Below are positions 5,911-12,825 of a DNA stretch of 12,825 nucleotides, piece after piece. Origin of the DNA: Cyanobacteria bacterium UBA1186 (GTDB lineage Bacteria > Cyanobacteriota > Vampirovibrionia > Gastranaerophilales > Gastranaerophilaceae); the NCBI GenBank assembly GCA_002309875.1, contig DBYM01000055.1, positions 1 through 12,825 on the forward strand. The letters are read 5' to 3'. How positions within the stretch are numbered: position 1 is the stretch's first letter; each line of letters starts with the position of its first letter. A model generated the notes under the pieces. That model was not told the origin of the DNA, ran no database searches, and saw nothing but the letters and a program-made list of their open reading frames with translations. The position numbers were made by a program, and so were the translations under genes.

Positions 5911-8900
5911 AACTAAAGTTGGTAACATATTCGTCACCGTTGATGTTACCTTTGATAACTGCGAGGAATTTTCTGTATGCTTTGCTTGAAAGTTCAATTC
6001 CGGGGATTTTGTTTATTTTATCAAGTGTCGGACTGTCTTTGGAGAGGTCAATTCCCGGTATAACATTGAACAGGGTATTGATGGATACATTTCCGATTGG
6101 GCCGAGCATATTGGAGATTTTTCTTGATAAAAGTCCGAGTACTTCCATATCCGCATTTTCGGTTGCAAAATTATATGTGCCTGAGATAAACAGGCTCAGG
6201 TCTTTACCTTTGGTTGTAATTTCTATATCGTTTGCGAGTCCGTCCGCTATTGTGATTGAGCCGAAGATGTCGGAAAAATCACCTGTTTTAAGCGGTGTAA
6301 TGAGGTCTATCACGCTGTTTATAGATAACCCCGTAAGTCCGCCTTTGACGAGGTTTCCTGCCTTGAGTAGGTATTCGAGTGAGCCGAGTTTCGGCATTCT
6401 TCCGCCTTTAACATTAAAGATCGTGTTTCCGTTAAGGCTTGCCATACATGTTCTGAAGTCTTCACTGTTGCAGGAGAAGTTAACTGTTCCCGTAAGGTCG
6501 CCGTAGATTTGGTTTTTCAAATCAAAAAGGGCAAGGGTTATGTCATTTGCGTTAATATTTTTCGCATTCAGATTAAGATTCATATTGTAGTTTTTGAAGT
6601 TGTATTGATATCTGCCGTCGAGTTTTCCCTGAGCAATATCAAATTCAAAACTTTTAACGTCTAAACCTTTTTTGTCATCAATGTTAAGGTTTGCCTCAAA
6701 ATTAGTCGCATTAATGTTTCTGAGTTCAATATTATCGGCTTTTATTGTGAAATTATTTGCGGTAAACATATTGAGTTCGACATTCTCAAGTTTTTCAGGA
6801 CCTGATGCGGTATCAACCTGAGAGGTTTTCATTGTTGTAATCATTCTGTTGAGGTCAAAATCTTTTGTATAAAGAATTGCTTTTTCTATGTGATATGGAA
6901 GAGATAGTTTGTTTTTCATTACTCCTTCAAATTTCACATCATTCCCCATAATGTCACCTTTTGCGGATATTTCGACATTTTTTTCTTTAAAAATCATCTC
7001 AATATTTTTTACCGTAACATCAATAAACGGAATATTAGTTTCAAAAAGACGGAATTCGCCTATCACTCTCGGGTTGGAGAGTTTGTTATTGATTCTCAGA
7101 TCTGAGGTGAACTGTCCTTGTTTAATGTTCGGTTTTCTGAAGATTATGTTGAAAATTCTTGCATCGGTAGGCTGAGAGGTTTTTATTCTCAAATCTTTGA
7201 AAATCATATCGTCTTTGAGTAATTCCACTCCGCCCCATGCTTTGAGGAGGTTAAATTTCGTCTGTTTTCCGCTCAGGGAATCAATTATTTTGTCATAAGT
7301 AAAATCTTTTATTCTGATATTTTTACCCTGAATTTTTGAATCGATATAGAGAGAAATTGCGTTTTCAATGTCGCCTAATGTTGCACCGAAATGGTATATG
7401 CTCGAGTCTTTGCTGAGGTTAATTTGGGTTTTGAGGTCATAATTATTAAAAGTCCCTTTGATTTTTGCCCAGAAAACGATATCCCCTCTTATTTTTATCG
7501 GATAAATCTGATTTTTGTTTATATATTTGTCTATGAATGCCTGCTGCGGTTTTGAATTGACATAGAGGTCAAAGATTTGTTTATTGAATATATCTCTGAT
7601 TTCGCCGTCAACAAGAATTGGCATACTGTCTGCGAGCAGATTGATTTTATTCAGTTTAAGGACATTGTTTCTTATACTCAAACGTCCGTTAAGGACTTCA
7701 AGCGGCAGTTCGAGCGGGATATAAACGATTGATATTCCGCTCAGATCGGAATCCATATTTGCACGGTTGTTTGTGAGTCTGCAATTTATGTTTAAAGCAC
7801 CTTTTTTGAGTTCATAATCTTTTATAAAGTTGTTGAATTCTTTTGAAAAAATTCCCGAAGCGAGAATGTCATTGAATACAAAAACATTTGAAGTATGAAT
7901 TGAGACCTCTCCGTCTATGTCGGGATTCGGCGAAAATGCGTTATCAATTCTCAGGTTTGCGCTGAAAGGATTTGACGAATTTTCAATATAACCTTTAAGA
8001 TTTTTTATATTCAGCCTGTTATTTATTGCTGATATTTCGCCTGAAGAATATTTTACCGAACTTTTCGGTGCGGATTCGATTATTTTTGCATTAAAATCGA
8101 GTTTATCGTATTCAATATTTTTTATGTCACCCTTGTATTTTGCAAATATTGATATGATAGGTAAATATTGCTTTTCTTTTAATATTTGGCTTTCAAGAAG
8201 GAAATTCGGATTCAGTTTTGGAATATTCAAAATCAAATCGGCAATGTTATTTTTAACTTTTGCTTTTACTGTCATCGGTGCGTTGGAAACTATCGCAGAA
8301 ATATCCGCTTCCGCACCTGCAGGGTCAAACTTGATTTTGCCGTTAGTATTATTGCTGTCTATTCCCTGAACTTTGAAGTTATTATTGTTAAGTGTTACTT
8401 CACCTTTTGCGAAAGCATTTTCATTGAATTTCAAATCTTCTATAAATTTAACCGCACCGTAAACTTTTATGCTTAAATCTAGAAGTCCGCTTGCTTTATC
8501 AACCTTAGGTAACATTTGCTGGATATCCGGAATCAGCGTTGCCGACTGAAGCGCTTTGTACATTTTTTCCGTAGGCTGATTTGTTGAAGAGACATCAAAA
8601 TCAAATTTTCCGTTAAGGTCGCAAATTCCGTTTATTTTGAAATCTTTACCGTTAACCAAACCGCTTTTTGTTGTAAATACCGCATTTTGGTCGTTAAAGG
8701 TGAGTGTTGCATATGCGTTTGTGAGGATTAAATCGGGAATTTCTCTGAACATAACCGATGCGTTATTGAAATTCAGACTGCCCCAAACGTGCGGATTCTT
8801 TTTGTTCCCTTTGACTGATATATCAATATTTCCCGTCCCTTCGGGTACGTGCAGAATCGGAACAGGTCCGATTATGAAGTTTAATATTTCGTGGAGCGGA

Positions 8901-10249
8901 TTTACGACAACTTCTGCGGTCGGAAGGCTTACTTTTTCGGTACTTTTAACAGTAAGGTCCGCGTACTTTATGTTGTACAATTCGACTCCGCCGTTTACCA
9001 TAACCTTTTCACTCCCGCCTGCGGGAACAAGAACGTCGAAGTTTAAGTATTTGCCGATTAATTTTATTTTTACGGTAGCACCTGCTGAAGCATTAGGAAT
9101 CGGCTTTGTAAGGATACCGTTATTCACAAAGATATTTCCCGTGACTTCAGGCTCGGGAAGTCTGCCTTTTACGGAAACATTTGCTAGAGCATCACCGTAA
9201 AACTTGTATTTTTTGAGTTTGTATGCATTTAAATCTTCTACAACAAAAGGAGGGAGAAGATTTACAATATCCTCGACTTTTGACTTGTTCAGTCTGATAT
9301 TCAAATCAAGAGTCGGCATAGTTTTTCCGAAATAATCCGAAATTTTTCCTTCAATATCCGAATGAATATTTTTTGACTCGATATTTATACTGTTAAATAA
9401 AATAGTCTGCTGAGTTATTTTAAACTTCGATTTTACCGTCAGAAGTTCGGGCAGAATTATCGATTGGGCGGGGTCGTTCATATATGCGGCACAGTTTTTA
9501 AACTCGGTTAAGAGTTCATTTTTGTCGGCATTTATATTTATCGTGCCTGTTAATTCCCTTAAGTCTTTTGGCAGATAGTGCTTGAAATATATTCTGAAGG
9601 GTGAAATGTCGAGGTTTACGACATCTATATCAAAGAGTGTTTTTTCAATGTTGTTGTTTTTAGGCAGGAACAGGTCGATGTTTGCATCGGAAATTTTGTT
9701 ATCCATGCTTAAACGGCTGTTCAACTGAAGCGATATATAGCGGTTTTTGTGCTTAAAACATAAGTTTTCACCCGAATACACAACGGGTGTTTTGGTGTCT
9801 TTTTGGAAAAGTGTTGCTTCAAATTTTTTCACGGAGAACGAATCGCAGGAAATTTTTGTATTCTCAAGCCTGTTAAAGAAATCTTTGTCAAGTTCGACTT
9901 CCTGTTTAAGGTCTGCGGATAAAATTGCGGAGTGCATTTTAAGTGTGTTTATGTGAAGCCGTCCTGAAAACAGGGGCAGAATACGCAATTTGATTTTAAA
10001 ATGTTCAACGTCTGCATTAAGCACTTCTGTTTTCGAATTTACGGATATTTTATCCGCATAGATTCTGATTACGGGAAGTATATCCGTCCTGACTCTCGGA
10101 TTTACAACTTCAATTTTATAGTCCGAATTATGAGATAGATTTTTGCAGACAACTTTTATCGACTCGGACATAAGTTGCGGAAACACTCCGAGCCAAAACA
10201 CATAAAACCCTATAAGAATTATTATATATTTATTAATTAACTTCGACAT
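5900..10249 (-). CDS. Giant AsmA/YhdP-like inter-membrane protein
   Basis: A 1449-residue protein with one N-terminal membrane helix (about 7-26, YIIILIGFYVFWLGVFPQL). The rest is periplasmic, almost entirely beta-strand-like, with repeated AsmA-type stretches. The C-terminal region (about 1270-1400) has the AsmA_2 pattern: a GNTIFNVKGGRMPKLGSLEYLL block, then SDIFGSITIADGLANDIEI, then MEVLGLLSRKISNMLGPIGN. By family knowledge such proteins (AsmA, TamB, YhdP) form a long beta-groove that carries phospholipid between the inner and outer membranes. The E. coli TamB and YhdP proteins are somewhat shorter. The ATG at 10249 is the first possible start: an in-frame TAA lies 9 nt upstream, overlapping the -10 box. 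There is no Shine-Dalgarno site. It is divergent from the secreted-protein gene at 10402. The stop codon TAG abuts a C/G tract. Whether it is nearer YhdP or TamB I cannot decide. Confidence 0.85.
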   Translation of the reverse strand: MSKLINKYIIILIGFYVFWLGVFPQLMSESIKVVCKNLSHNSDYKIEVVNPRVRTDILPVIRIYADKISVNSKTEVLNADVEHFKIKLRILPLFSGRLHINTLKMHSAILSADLKQEVELDKDFFNRLENTKISCDSFSVKKFEATLFQKDTKTPVVYSGENLCFKHKNRYISLQLNSRLSMDNKISDANIDLFLPKNNNIEKTLFDIDVVNLDISPFRIYFKHYLPKDLRELTGTININADKNELLTEFKNCAAYMNDPAQSIILPELLTVKSKFKITQQTILFNSINIESKNIHSDIEGKISDYFGKTMPTLDLNIRLNKSKVEDIVNLLPPFVVEDLNAYKLKKYKFYGDALANVSVKGRLPEPEVTGNIFVNNGILTKPIPNASAGATVKIKLIGKYLNFDVLVPAGGSEKVMVNGGVELYNIKYADLTVKSTEKVSLPTAEVVVNPLHEILNFIIGPVPILHVPEGTGNIDISVKGNKKNPHVWGSLNFNNASVMFREIPDLILTNAYATLTFNDQNAVFTTKSGLVNGKDFKINGICDLNGKFDFDVSSTNQPTEKMYKALQSATLIPDIQQMLPKVDKASGLLDLSIKVYGAVKFIEDLKFNENAFAKGEVTLNNNNFKVQGIDSNNTNGKIKFDPAGAEADISAIVSNAPMTVKAKVKNNIADLILNIPKLNPNFLLESQILKEKQYLPIISIFAKYKGDIKNIEYDKLDFNAKIIESAPKSSVKYSSGEISAINNRLNIKNLKGYIENSSNPFSANLRIDNAFSPNPDIDGEVSIHTSNVFVFNDILASGIFSKEFNNFIKDYELKKGALNINCRLTNNRANMDSDLSGISIVYIPLELPLEVLNGRLSIRNNVLKLNKINLLADSMPILVDGEIRDIFNKQIFDLYVNSKPQQAFIDKYINKNQIYPIKIRGDIVFWAKIKGTFNNYDLKTQINLSKDSSIYHFGATLGDIENAISLYIDSKIQGKNIRIKDFTYDKIIDSLSGKQTKFNLLKAWGGVELLKDDMIFKDLRIKTSQPTDARIFNIIFRKPNIKQGQFTSDLRINNKLSNPRVIGEFRLFETNIPFIDVTVKNIEMIFKEKNVEISAKGDIMGNDVKFEGVMKNKLSLPYHIEKAILYTKDFDLNRMITTMKTSQVDTASGPEKLENVELNMFTANNFTIKADNIELRNINATNFEANLNIDDKKGLDVKSFEFDIAQGKLDGRYQYNFKNYNMNLNLNAKNINANDITLALFDLKNQIYGDLTGTVNFSCNSEDFRTCMASLNGNTIFNVKGGRMPKLGSLEYLLKAGNLVKGGLTGLSINSVIDLITPLKTGDFSDIFGSITIADGLANDIEITTKGKDLSLFISGTYNFATENADMEVLGLLSRKISNMLGPIGNVSINTLFNVIPGIDLSKDSPTLDKINKIPGIELSSKAYRKFLAVIKGNINGDEYVTNFSWIN

Positions 10250-10257
10250 TTTTAATT

Positions 10258-10286
10258 ATTATATTACACAAGAAATGAACGTACAA
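10258..10286 (-). promoter_or_regulatory. Promoter of the AsmA/YhdP-like gene
   Basis: A perfect TATAAT (10258-10263, minus strand) has TTGTAC (10281-10286) exactly 17 nt upstream as a weak -35 box. The hexamer ends 8 nt before the ATG, so the mRNA would begin about 1-2 nt before the start codon. Confidence 0.55.
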
Positions 10287-10300
10287 TAGAATATTGGTGG

Positions 10301-10319
10301 TAAGCGGCAAATTAGCGGC
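10301..10319. promoter_or_regulatory. Direct repeat TWAGCGGC spaced by one helical turn
   Basis: TAAGCGGC (10301-10308) and TTAGCGGC (10312-10319) have starts 11 bp apart, so both would face the same side of the helix. They lie just upstream of the AsmA-like gene's -35 box and stand out as a GC-rich island in AT-rich DNA. A binding site for a tandem-binding activator is possible; this is inference. Confidence 0.3.
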
Positions 10320-10325
10320 GGTATA

Positions 10326-10342
10326 TGTTTGTTCAACCAACA
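10326..10342. promoter_or_regulatory. 17-bp near-palindrome in the divergent intergenic region
   Basis: TGTTTGTTCAACCAACA pairs at seven of eight positions around a central C. It lies between the two divergent promoters, about 40-45 bp from each, so one regulator could control both genes. No regulator gene is in the window. Confidence 0.35.
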
Positions 10343-10385
10343 AGAGTATATTTGGGTGTTATTCCTTTTTTTATTCTGACAGATA

Positions 10386-10394
10386 TGATATAAT
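10386..10394 (+). promoter_or_regulatory. Extended -10 promoter of the secreted-protein gene
   Basis: TGATATAAT is a perfect TGn-TATAAT element ending 7 nt before the GTG at 10402. Transcription would start at or one base before the start codon. A -35 hexamer is absent (a T run sits there), as expected for an extended -10 promoter. Confidence 0.6.
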
Positions 10395-10401
10395 TTAAAT
10401 C

Positions 10402-11586
10402 GTGAGAGATTTTATCAAATTATTTATAGTTGGGGTGGTTATTTTTATGTCTCCGCAGGTATTTGCGAAGTCATACAAAGTGCTGATTGTTCCCGATAAT
10501 ATTGTTACCGAAACCGCATCGGTTGATTCTTATGTTTATGAAGAATGTGCCGAATTCTTTGCTGACGGAGTTATTTCTCTCATTAACGGTACGGATTTGA
10601 TTGAATCTCAGCCTGTGAGCGTTACCAGGGATATGCTCAAAAAAGACGCTTCTGCAATGATGTCTGCGAAGAATCTTACAAACAGATTTAAAAACTCTTA
10701 CAATGTTGATTATGCGGCGGTTAAAAAACTCGGGCAGAAAGCAGGAACGAAATATGTTATGCTGATAACTTCTTCCGTTGATGCTCAGAACTATATTTTA
10801 AGAAGAACTCTTTGGGATTTCTTAAATATCCCCGGAGCAACCGTTGTTGACCCTGCATATAAAATTTCAACTTACGCAATTCTGATTGATACAAGCAATA
10901 ATTCAAAGGTTTGGGACGATACTTATTACAAAACAATAAGTGTTTGCGAAAACAGGATTATAACAAGAGGGCCTTCTCCTCAGACGGAACAACTTGAAAA
11001 GATAAGAGATTATTCAAGATACCTTTGTCCTCAGATAGCACAGCATATTCAGGCAAGTATTCTGCCCGCAGATGCCAAAGAGTCTGATATGATTGAATAC
11101 GGCCTCAAAGACATTGATAATGTATTTACCAAGAAATACCGTCATTTAGGACGTGAAACAAGTAAACTTTATAACGAGAAAAAGACTAATTTCCGAGATT
11201 GGAAAGCGAACAGACAAATCAGGAAGGCTGAAAAACAGATAGAAAAAGCCAAAAGGGAAGCGGCTAAACAGGAAAAATTACAGCAGGAAACTAAACTTGA
11301 AGTTAAGGCAACTCCCGTAAGCGAAGATACGGAAATAAGGTTCTTTAAAAAGCAGACAGAGCCCGAGCCCGTAAAATATTATCCTGATATTAATACTAAG
11401 CCTGTTACTACAACAACGGAAATCCCTGCTAATTATGTTAAGCCCGTGACGGAAACTACAAATACGGTAATAAGAACCAAAGATACCGAGTCTGAAGGTA
11501 TAAACCTGAATATCAGAAGAAGAAAACATAATCTCTACGGCGATTACTACACGGATCAGCCTGCATTAAGAGGTTACACAAAATAA
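10402..11586 (+). CDS. Secreted protein of unknown function with coiled-coil and Thr/Pro-rich tail
   Basis: I do not recognise this 394-residue protein. It has a classical signal peptide: MRDFIK, a hydrophobic LFIVGVVIFM core, and likely cleavage after VFA at residue 22. There is no lipobox cysteine. Residues 25-220 look like a globular alpha/beta domain. KKLGQKAGTKYVMLITSSV (about 108-126) is reminiscent of the CsgG/LpoB/TolB-N type fold ('residue tract, then strand'), which I offer as a weak guess. Residues about 257-300 are charged and helical (KAEKQIEKAKREAAKQ, likely coiled coil). Residues about 315-360 are low complexity with two KPVT-type copies, 16 residues apart. The tail is basic and tyrosine-rich. 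The GTG start is firm: an in-frame TAA lies 6 nt upstream, and any later start would lose the signal peptide. No Shine-Dalgarno site is present. It is divergent from the AsmA-like gene, so an envelope role is plausible. Confidence 0.8.
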   Translation: MRDFIKLFIVGVVIFMSPQVFAKSYKVLIVPDNIVTETASVDSYVYEECAEFFADGVISLINGTDLIESQPVSVTRDMLKKDASAMMSAKNLTNRFKNSYNVDYAAVKKLGQKAGTKYVMLITSSVDAQNYILRRTLWDFLNIPGATVVDPAYKISTYAILIDTSNNSKVWDDTYYKTISVCENRIITRGPSPQTEQLEKIRDYSRYLCPQIAQHIQASILPADAKESDMIEYGLKDIDNVFTKKYRHLGRETSKLYNEKKTNFRDWKANRQIRKAEKQIEKAKREAAKQEKLQQETKLEVKATPVSEDTEIRFFKKQTEPEPVKYYPDINTKPVTTTTEIPANYVKPVTETTNTVIRTKDTESEGINLNIRRRKHNLYGDYYTDQPALRGYTK

Positions 11587-11617
11587 TTATATTTACCCTA
11601 AATAATATTTACCCCCG
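11587..11617 (-). repeat. Imperfect 16-bp tandem copy of the G-run/TAAATAT repeat
   Basis: Directly after the TAA of the secreted-protein gene, ATATTTACCC (11589-11598) and AATATTTACCCCC (11604-11616) follow each other at a 16-bp period. Read on the minus strand these are G5-TAAATATT and G3-TAAATAT. This is the same motif as in the 5744-5900 cluster. I see no stem or T run typical of a terminator, and no convincing promoter for the next gene in the 11587-11659 gap. Confidence 0.6.
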
Positions 11618-11646
11618 AACATTTTTGCGTTATCCTTATCTGAAAG

Positions 11647-11652
11647 AAGGAG
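11647..11652 (+). promoter_or_regulatory. Ribosome-binding site that fixes the HIT gene start
   Basis: AAGGAG lies 7 nt before the ATG at 11660, an ideal distance, but only 1 nt before the ATG at 11654. It therefore selects the inner ATG. Confidence 0.8.
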
Positions 11653-11659
11653 TATGCAG

Positions 11660-11980
11660 ATGGAAAATTGTATATTTTGTAAAATTTTAAGGGGTGATTT
11701 CGGAACTGAATTTGTTTACGAAAACGATTATGCGGTTGTATTTAAGGATATAAATCCAAAGGCAGATACGCATCTTTTGGTTGTTCCGAGACTGCATGTC
11801 GAATCGCTGAACGAACTCGACGACGAAGTCCTTTTGGGAAAACTTTTGATTACGGTTAAGGAAGTGACTAAAAAACTCGGTATTAAATCGTACAGAACGG
11901 TTATCAATACAGGGAAAGAAGCAGGACAGGAAGTGTTCCACCTCCATATACATATATTATCGGGCAATATAAAATTTTAA
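11660..11980 (+). CDS. HIT-family (HinT-like) nucleotide hydrolase/transferase
   Basis: A small cytosolic protein of 106 residues. It begins MENCIFCKILRGDF, with the C-x-x-C pair common in HinT-type proteins. It continues DINPKADTHLLVVPRLHVESL (about 31-51) and ends with the histidine triad HLHIHIL (about 95-101), whose middle histidine is the nucleophile on the alpha-phosphate. Family members cleave phosphoramidates such as adenosine 5'-monophosphoramidate; the physiological substrate here is unknown. The C-terminus is shorter than in classical HinT: it stops at SGNIKF and lacks the usual GGRxLxWPPG-like end. The inner ATG is chosen because of AAGGAG at 11647-11652; the ATG at 11654 would add two residues. 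It lies 27 nt before speE on the same strand, so co-transcription is likely. Confidence 0.93.
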   Translation: MENCIFCKILRGDFGTEFVYENDYAVVFKDINPKADTHLLVVPRLHVESLNELDDEVLLGKLLITVKEVTKKLGIKSYRTVINTGKEAGQEVFHLHIHILSGNIKF

Positions 11981-12007
11981 ATTTAATATAAACAGAAAGG
12001 TTAAAAA

Positions 12008-12825
12008 ATGACAGAAACAACGGTTTTGCAGGGAATAGACGAGAAACAGAAATTATATAAAGAAATAACTCCCGGCGGATACGGCATAGCAATTAAGACA
12101 AAAAATGTTTTGTTTTCGGACAGGTCGCCGTTTCAGAAGGTAGAGGTTTTTGAAACGGATTCAACTCTCGGAAGAGTTTTAACGCTTGACGACTTAATGA
12201 TGACGACAGAAGGTGATGAATGGCATTACCATGAAATGATTGTTCACGTACCGATGATGCACCACAAGTGTCCTAAAACAGTTCTTGTAATCGGAGGCGG
12301 TGACGGCGGAACGGTAAGAGAAGTCCTTAAACACGATACGGTAGAAAAGGTTGTACTTTGCGAAATTGATGGAATGGTAATTGATGTCTGCAAAAAGTAT
12401 CTGCCGACAATTTCCTGCGAATTGGATAATCCTAAATGTGAAATTCTTGTTGAAGACGCTATTGAATATATTAAAGACAAAGAGAATATGTTTGATATTG
12501 TTCTTATTGATTCAACAGACCCGATGGGGCCGGGAGAAGGGTTGTTTACCGATGAATTTTATACAAACGTAAAACGTTCTCTTAAAAAAGGCGGTATTGT
12601 TACGGCTCAGTCGGAATCTCCGTTTACAAATCAGGAAGAAATAAAAAAAATGTACACACAGTTAAGACGTGTATTTCCGATTGTTTCAACATATACTTCA
12701 AATATTCCGACTTATCCCGGCGGATATTGGGCATGGGCATTTTGTTCCGAAACCGTTGAACCGTTGTCTTATTGGGACGAAAGACGCGGGAGCGAAATCA
12801 CAAAAACTTGTAAAATTTATAATAA
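12008..12825 (+). CDS. speE: Spermidine synthase, 3' end cut by window edge
   Basis: 272 codons are visible with no stop, so probably only the last 10-20 residues are missing. The enzyme transfers an aminopropyl group from decarboxylated S-adenosylmethionine to putrescine in the cytosol. Landmarks are SPFQKVEVFETDSTLGRVL (40-58, N-terminal beta domain), DEWHYHEMIVHVPM (70-83), the nucleotide-binding loop VIGGGDGGTVREVLKH (94-109), CEIDGMVID (118-126), LVEDAIEYI (147-155) and IDSTDPMGPGEGLF (167-180). D168 and D171 are in the catalytic/substrate segment. NIPTYPGGYWAWAF near the C-terminus is also typical. AAAGG at 11996-12000 sits 7 nt before the ATG. It follows the HIT gene closely. Putrescine supply genes are not in the window, and strict putrescine specificity is inferred only from family similarity. 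Confidence 0.96.
   Translation, partial: MTETTVLQGIDEKQKLYKEITPGGYGIAIKTKNVLFSDRSPFQKVEVFETDSTLGRVLTLDDLMMTTEGDEWHYHEMIVHVPMMHHKCPKTVLVIGGGDGGTVREVLKHDTVEKVVLCEIDGMVIDVCKKYLPTISCELDNPKCEILVEDAIEYIKDKENMFDIVLIDSTDPMGPGEGLFTDEFYTNVKRSLKKGGIVTAQSESPFTNQEEIKKMYTQLRRVFPIVSTYTSNIPTYPGGYWAWAFCSETVEPLSYWDERRGSEITKTCKIYN

Noticed and set aside
5919..6506. 195-codon open frame on the plus strand
   Set aside because: It lies antisense to the best-conserved C-terminal part of the AsmA-like gene and has no recognisable protein features.
8637..9200. 187-codon open frame on the plus strand
   Set aside because: It is fully antisense to the AsmA-like gene, its protein resembles no family, and no ribosome-binding site supports it. 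It is a by-product of the opposite strand's codon use.
12244..12480. Minus-strand open frame inside speE
   Set aside because: speE shows all family motifs across this stretch; the reverse frame is a shadow.

Overview
The window reads as ordinary chromosomal DNA of an AT-rich diderm (Gram-negative-type) bacterium. The diderm call rests on a 1449-residue AsmA/YhdP-type inter-membrane protein and a signal-peptide protein. GlyQ is close to the cyanobacterial form as I remember it. Together with the base composition and the gene set, this makes a non-photosynthetic cyanobacterial relative (Gastranaerophilales, the gut 'Melainabacteria') my best guess, at moderate confidence. No rRNA, tRNA, CRISPR array, phage gene or transposase is visible.

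Layout. Everything from 10249 down to 1 lies on the minus strand. In order of transcription it is: the AsmA/YhdP-like giant (10249-5900); a repeat-rich gap (5656-5899); glyQ, the glycyl-tRNA synthetase alpha chain (5643-4771); two tandem paralogous amino-acid permeases (4723-3161 and 3153-1624); an HD-GYP cyclic-di-GMP phosphodiesterase (1576-584); and the 5' part of a DUF4127 gene that leaves the window at base 1. From 10402 rightward the genes are on the plus strand: a secreted protein of unknown function (10402-11586), a HIT-family nucleotide hydrolase (11660-11980) and spermidine synthase speE (12008 to the window end, incomplete). The 152-bp gap 10250-10401 holds divergent promoters.

How the genes may work together. 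glyQ has the best promoter in the window (TTGATA-17-TATAAT). With the two permeases behind it, it forms a plausible amino-acid uptake and glycine-charging unit. The HD-GYP gene has its own extended -10 element and is tightly joined to DUF4127 (5-nt gap). The divergent pair, AsmA-like giant and secreted protein, is probably envelope biology. HIT and speE are close and probably co-transcribed.

The two most unusual things are not genes. First, three start codons (1576, 10249, 10402) sit only 6-8 nt downstream of a perfect TATAAT, which predicts leaderless or nearly leaderless mRNAs. Other genes (second permease, HIT, speE) have clear Shine-Dalgarno sites. Second, a G-tract repeat (G3-9 followed by TAAAYA) recurs five times, only between genes. 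It builds a 17-bp tandem repeat and a long inverted structure around a palindrome in the AsmA-glyQ gap.
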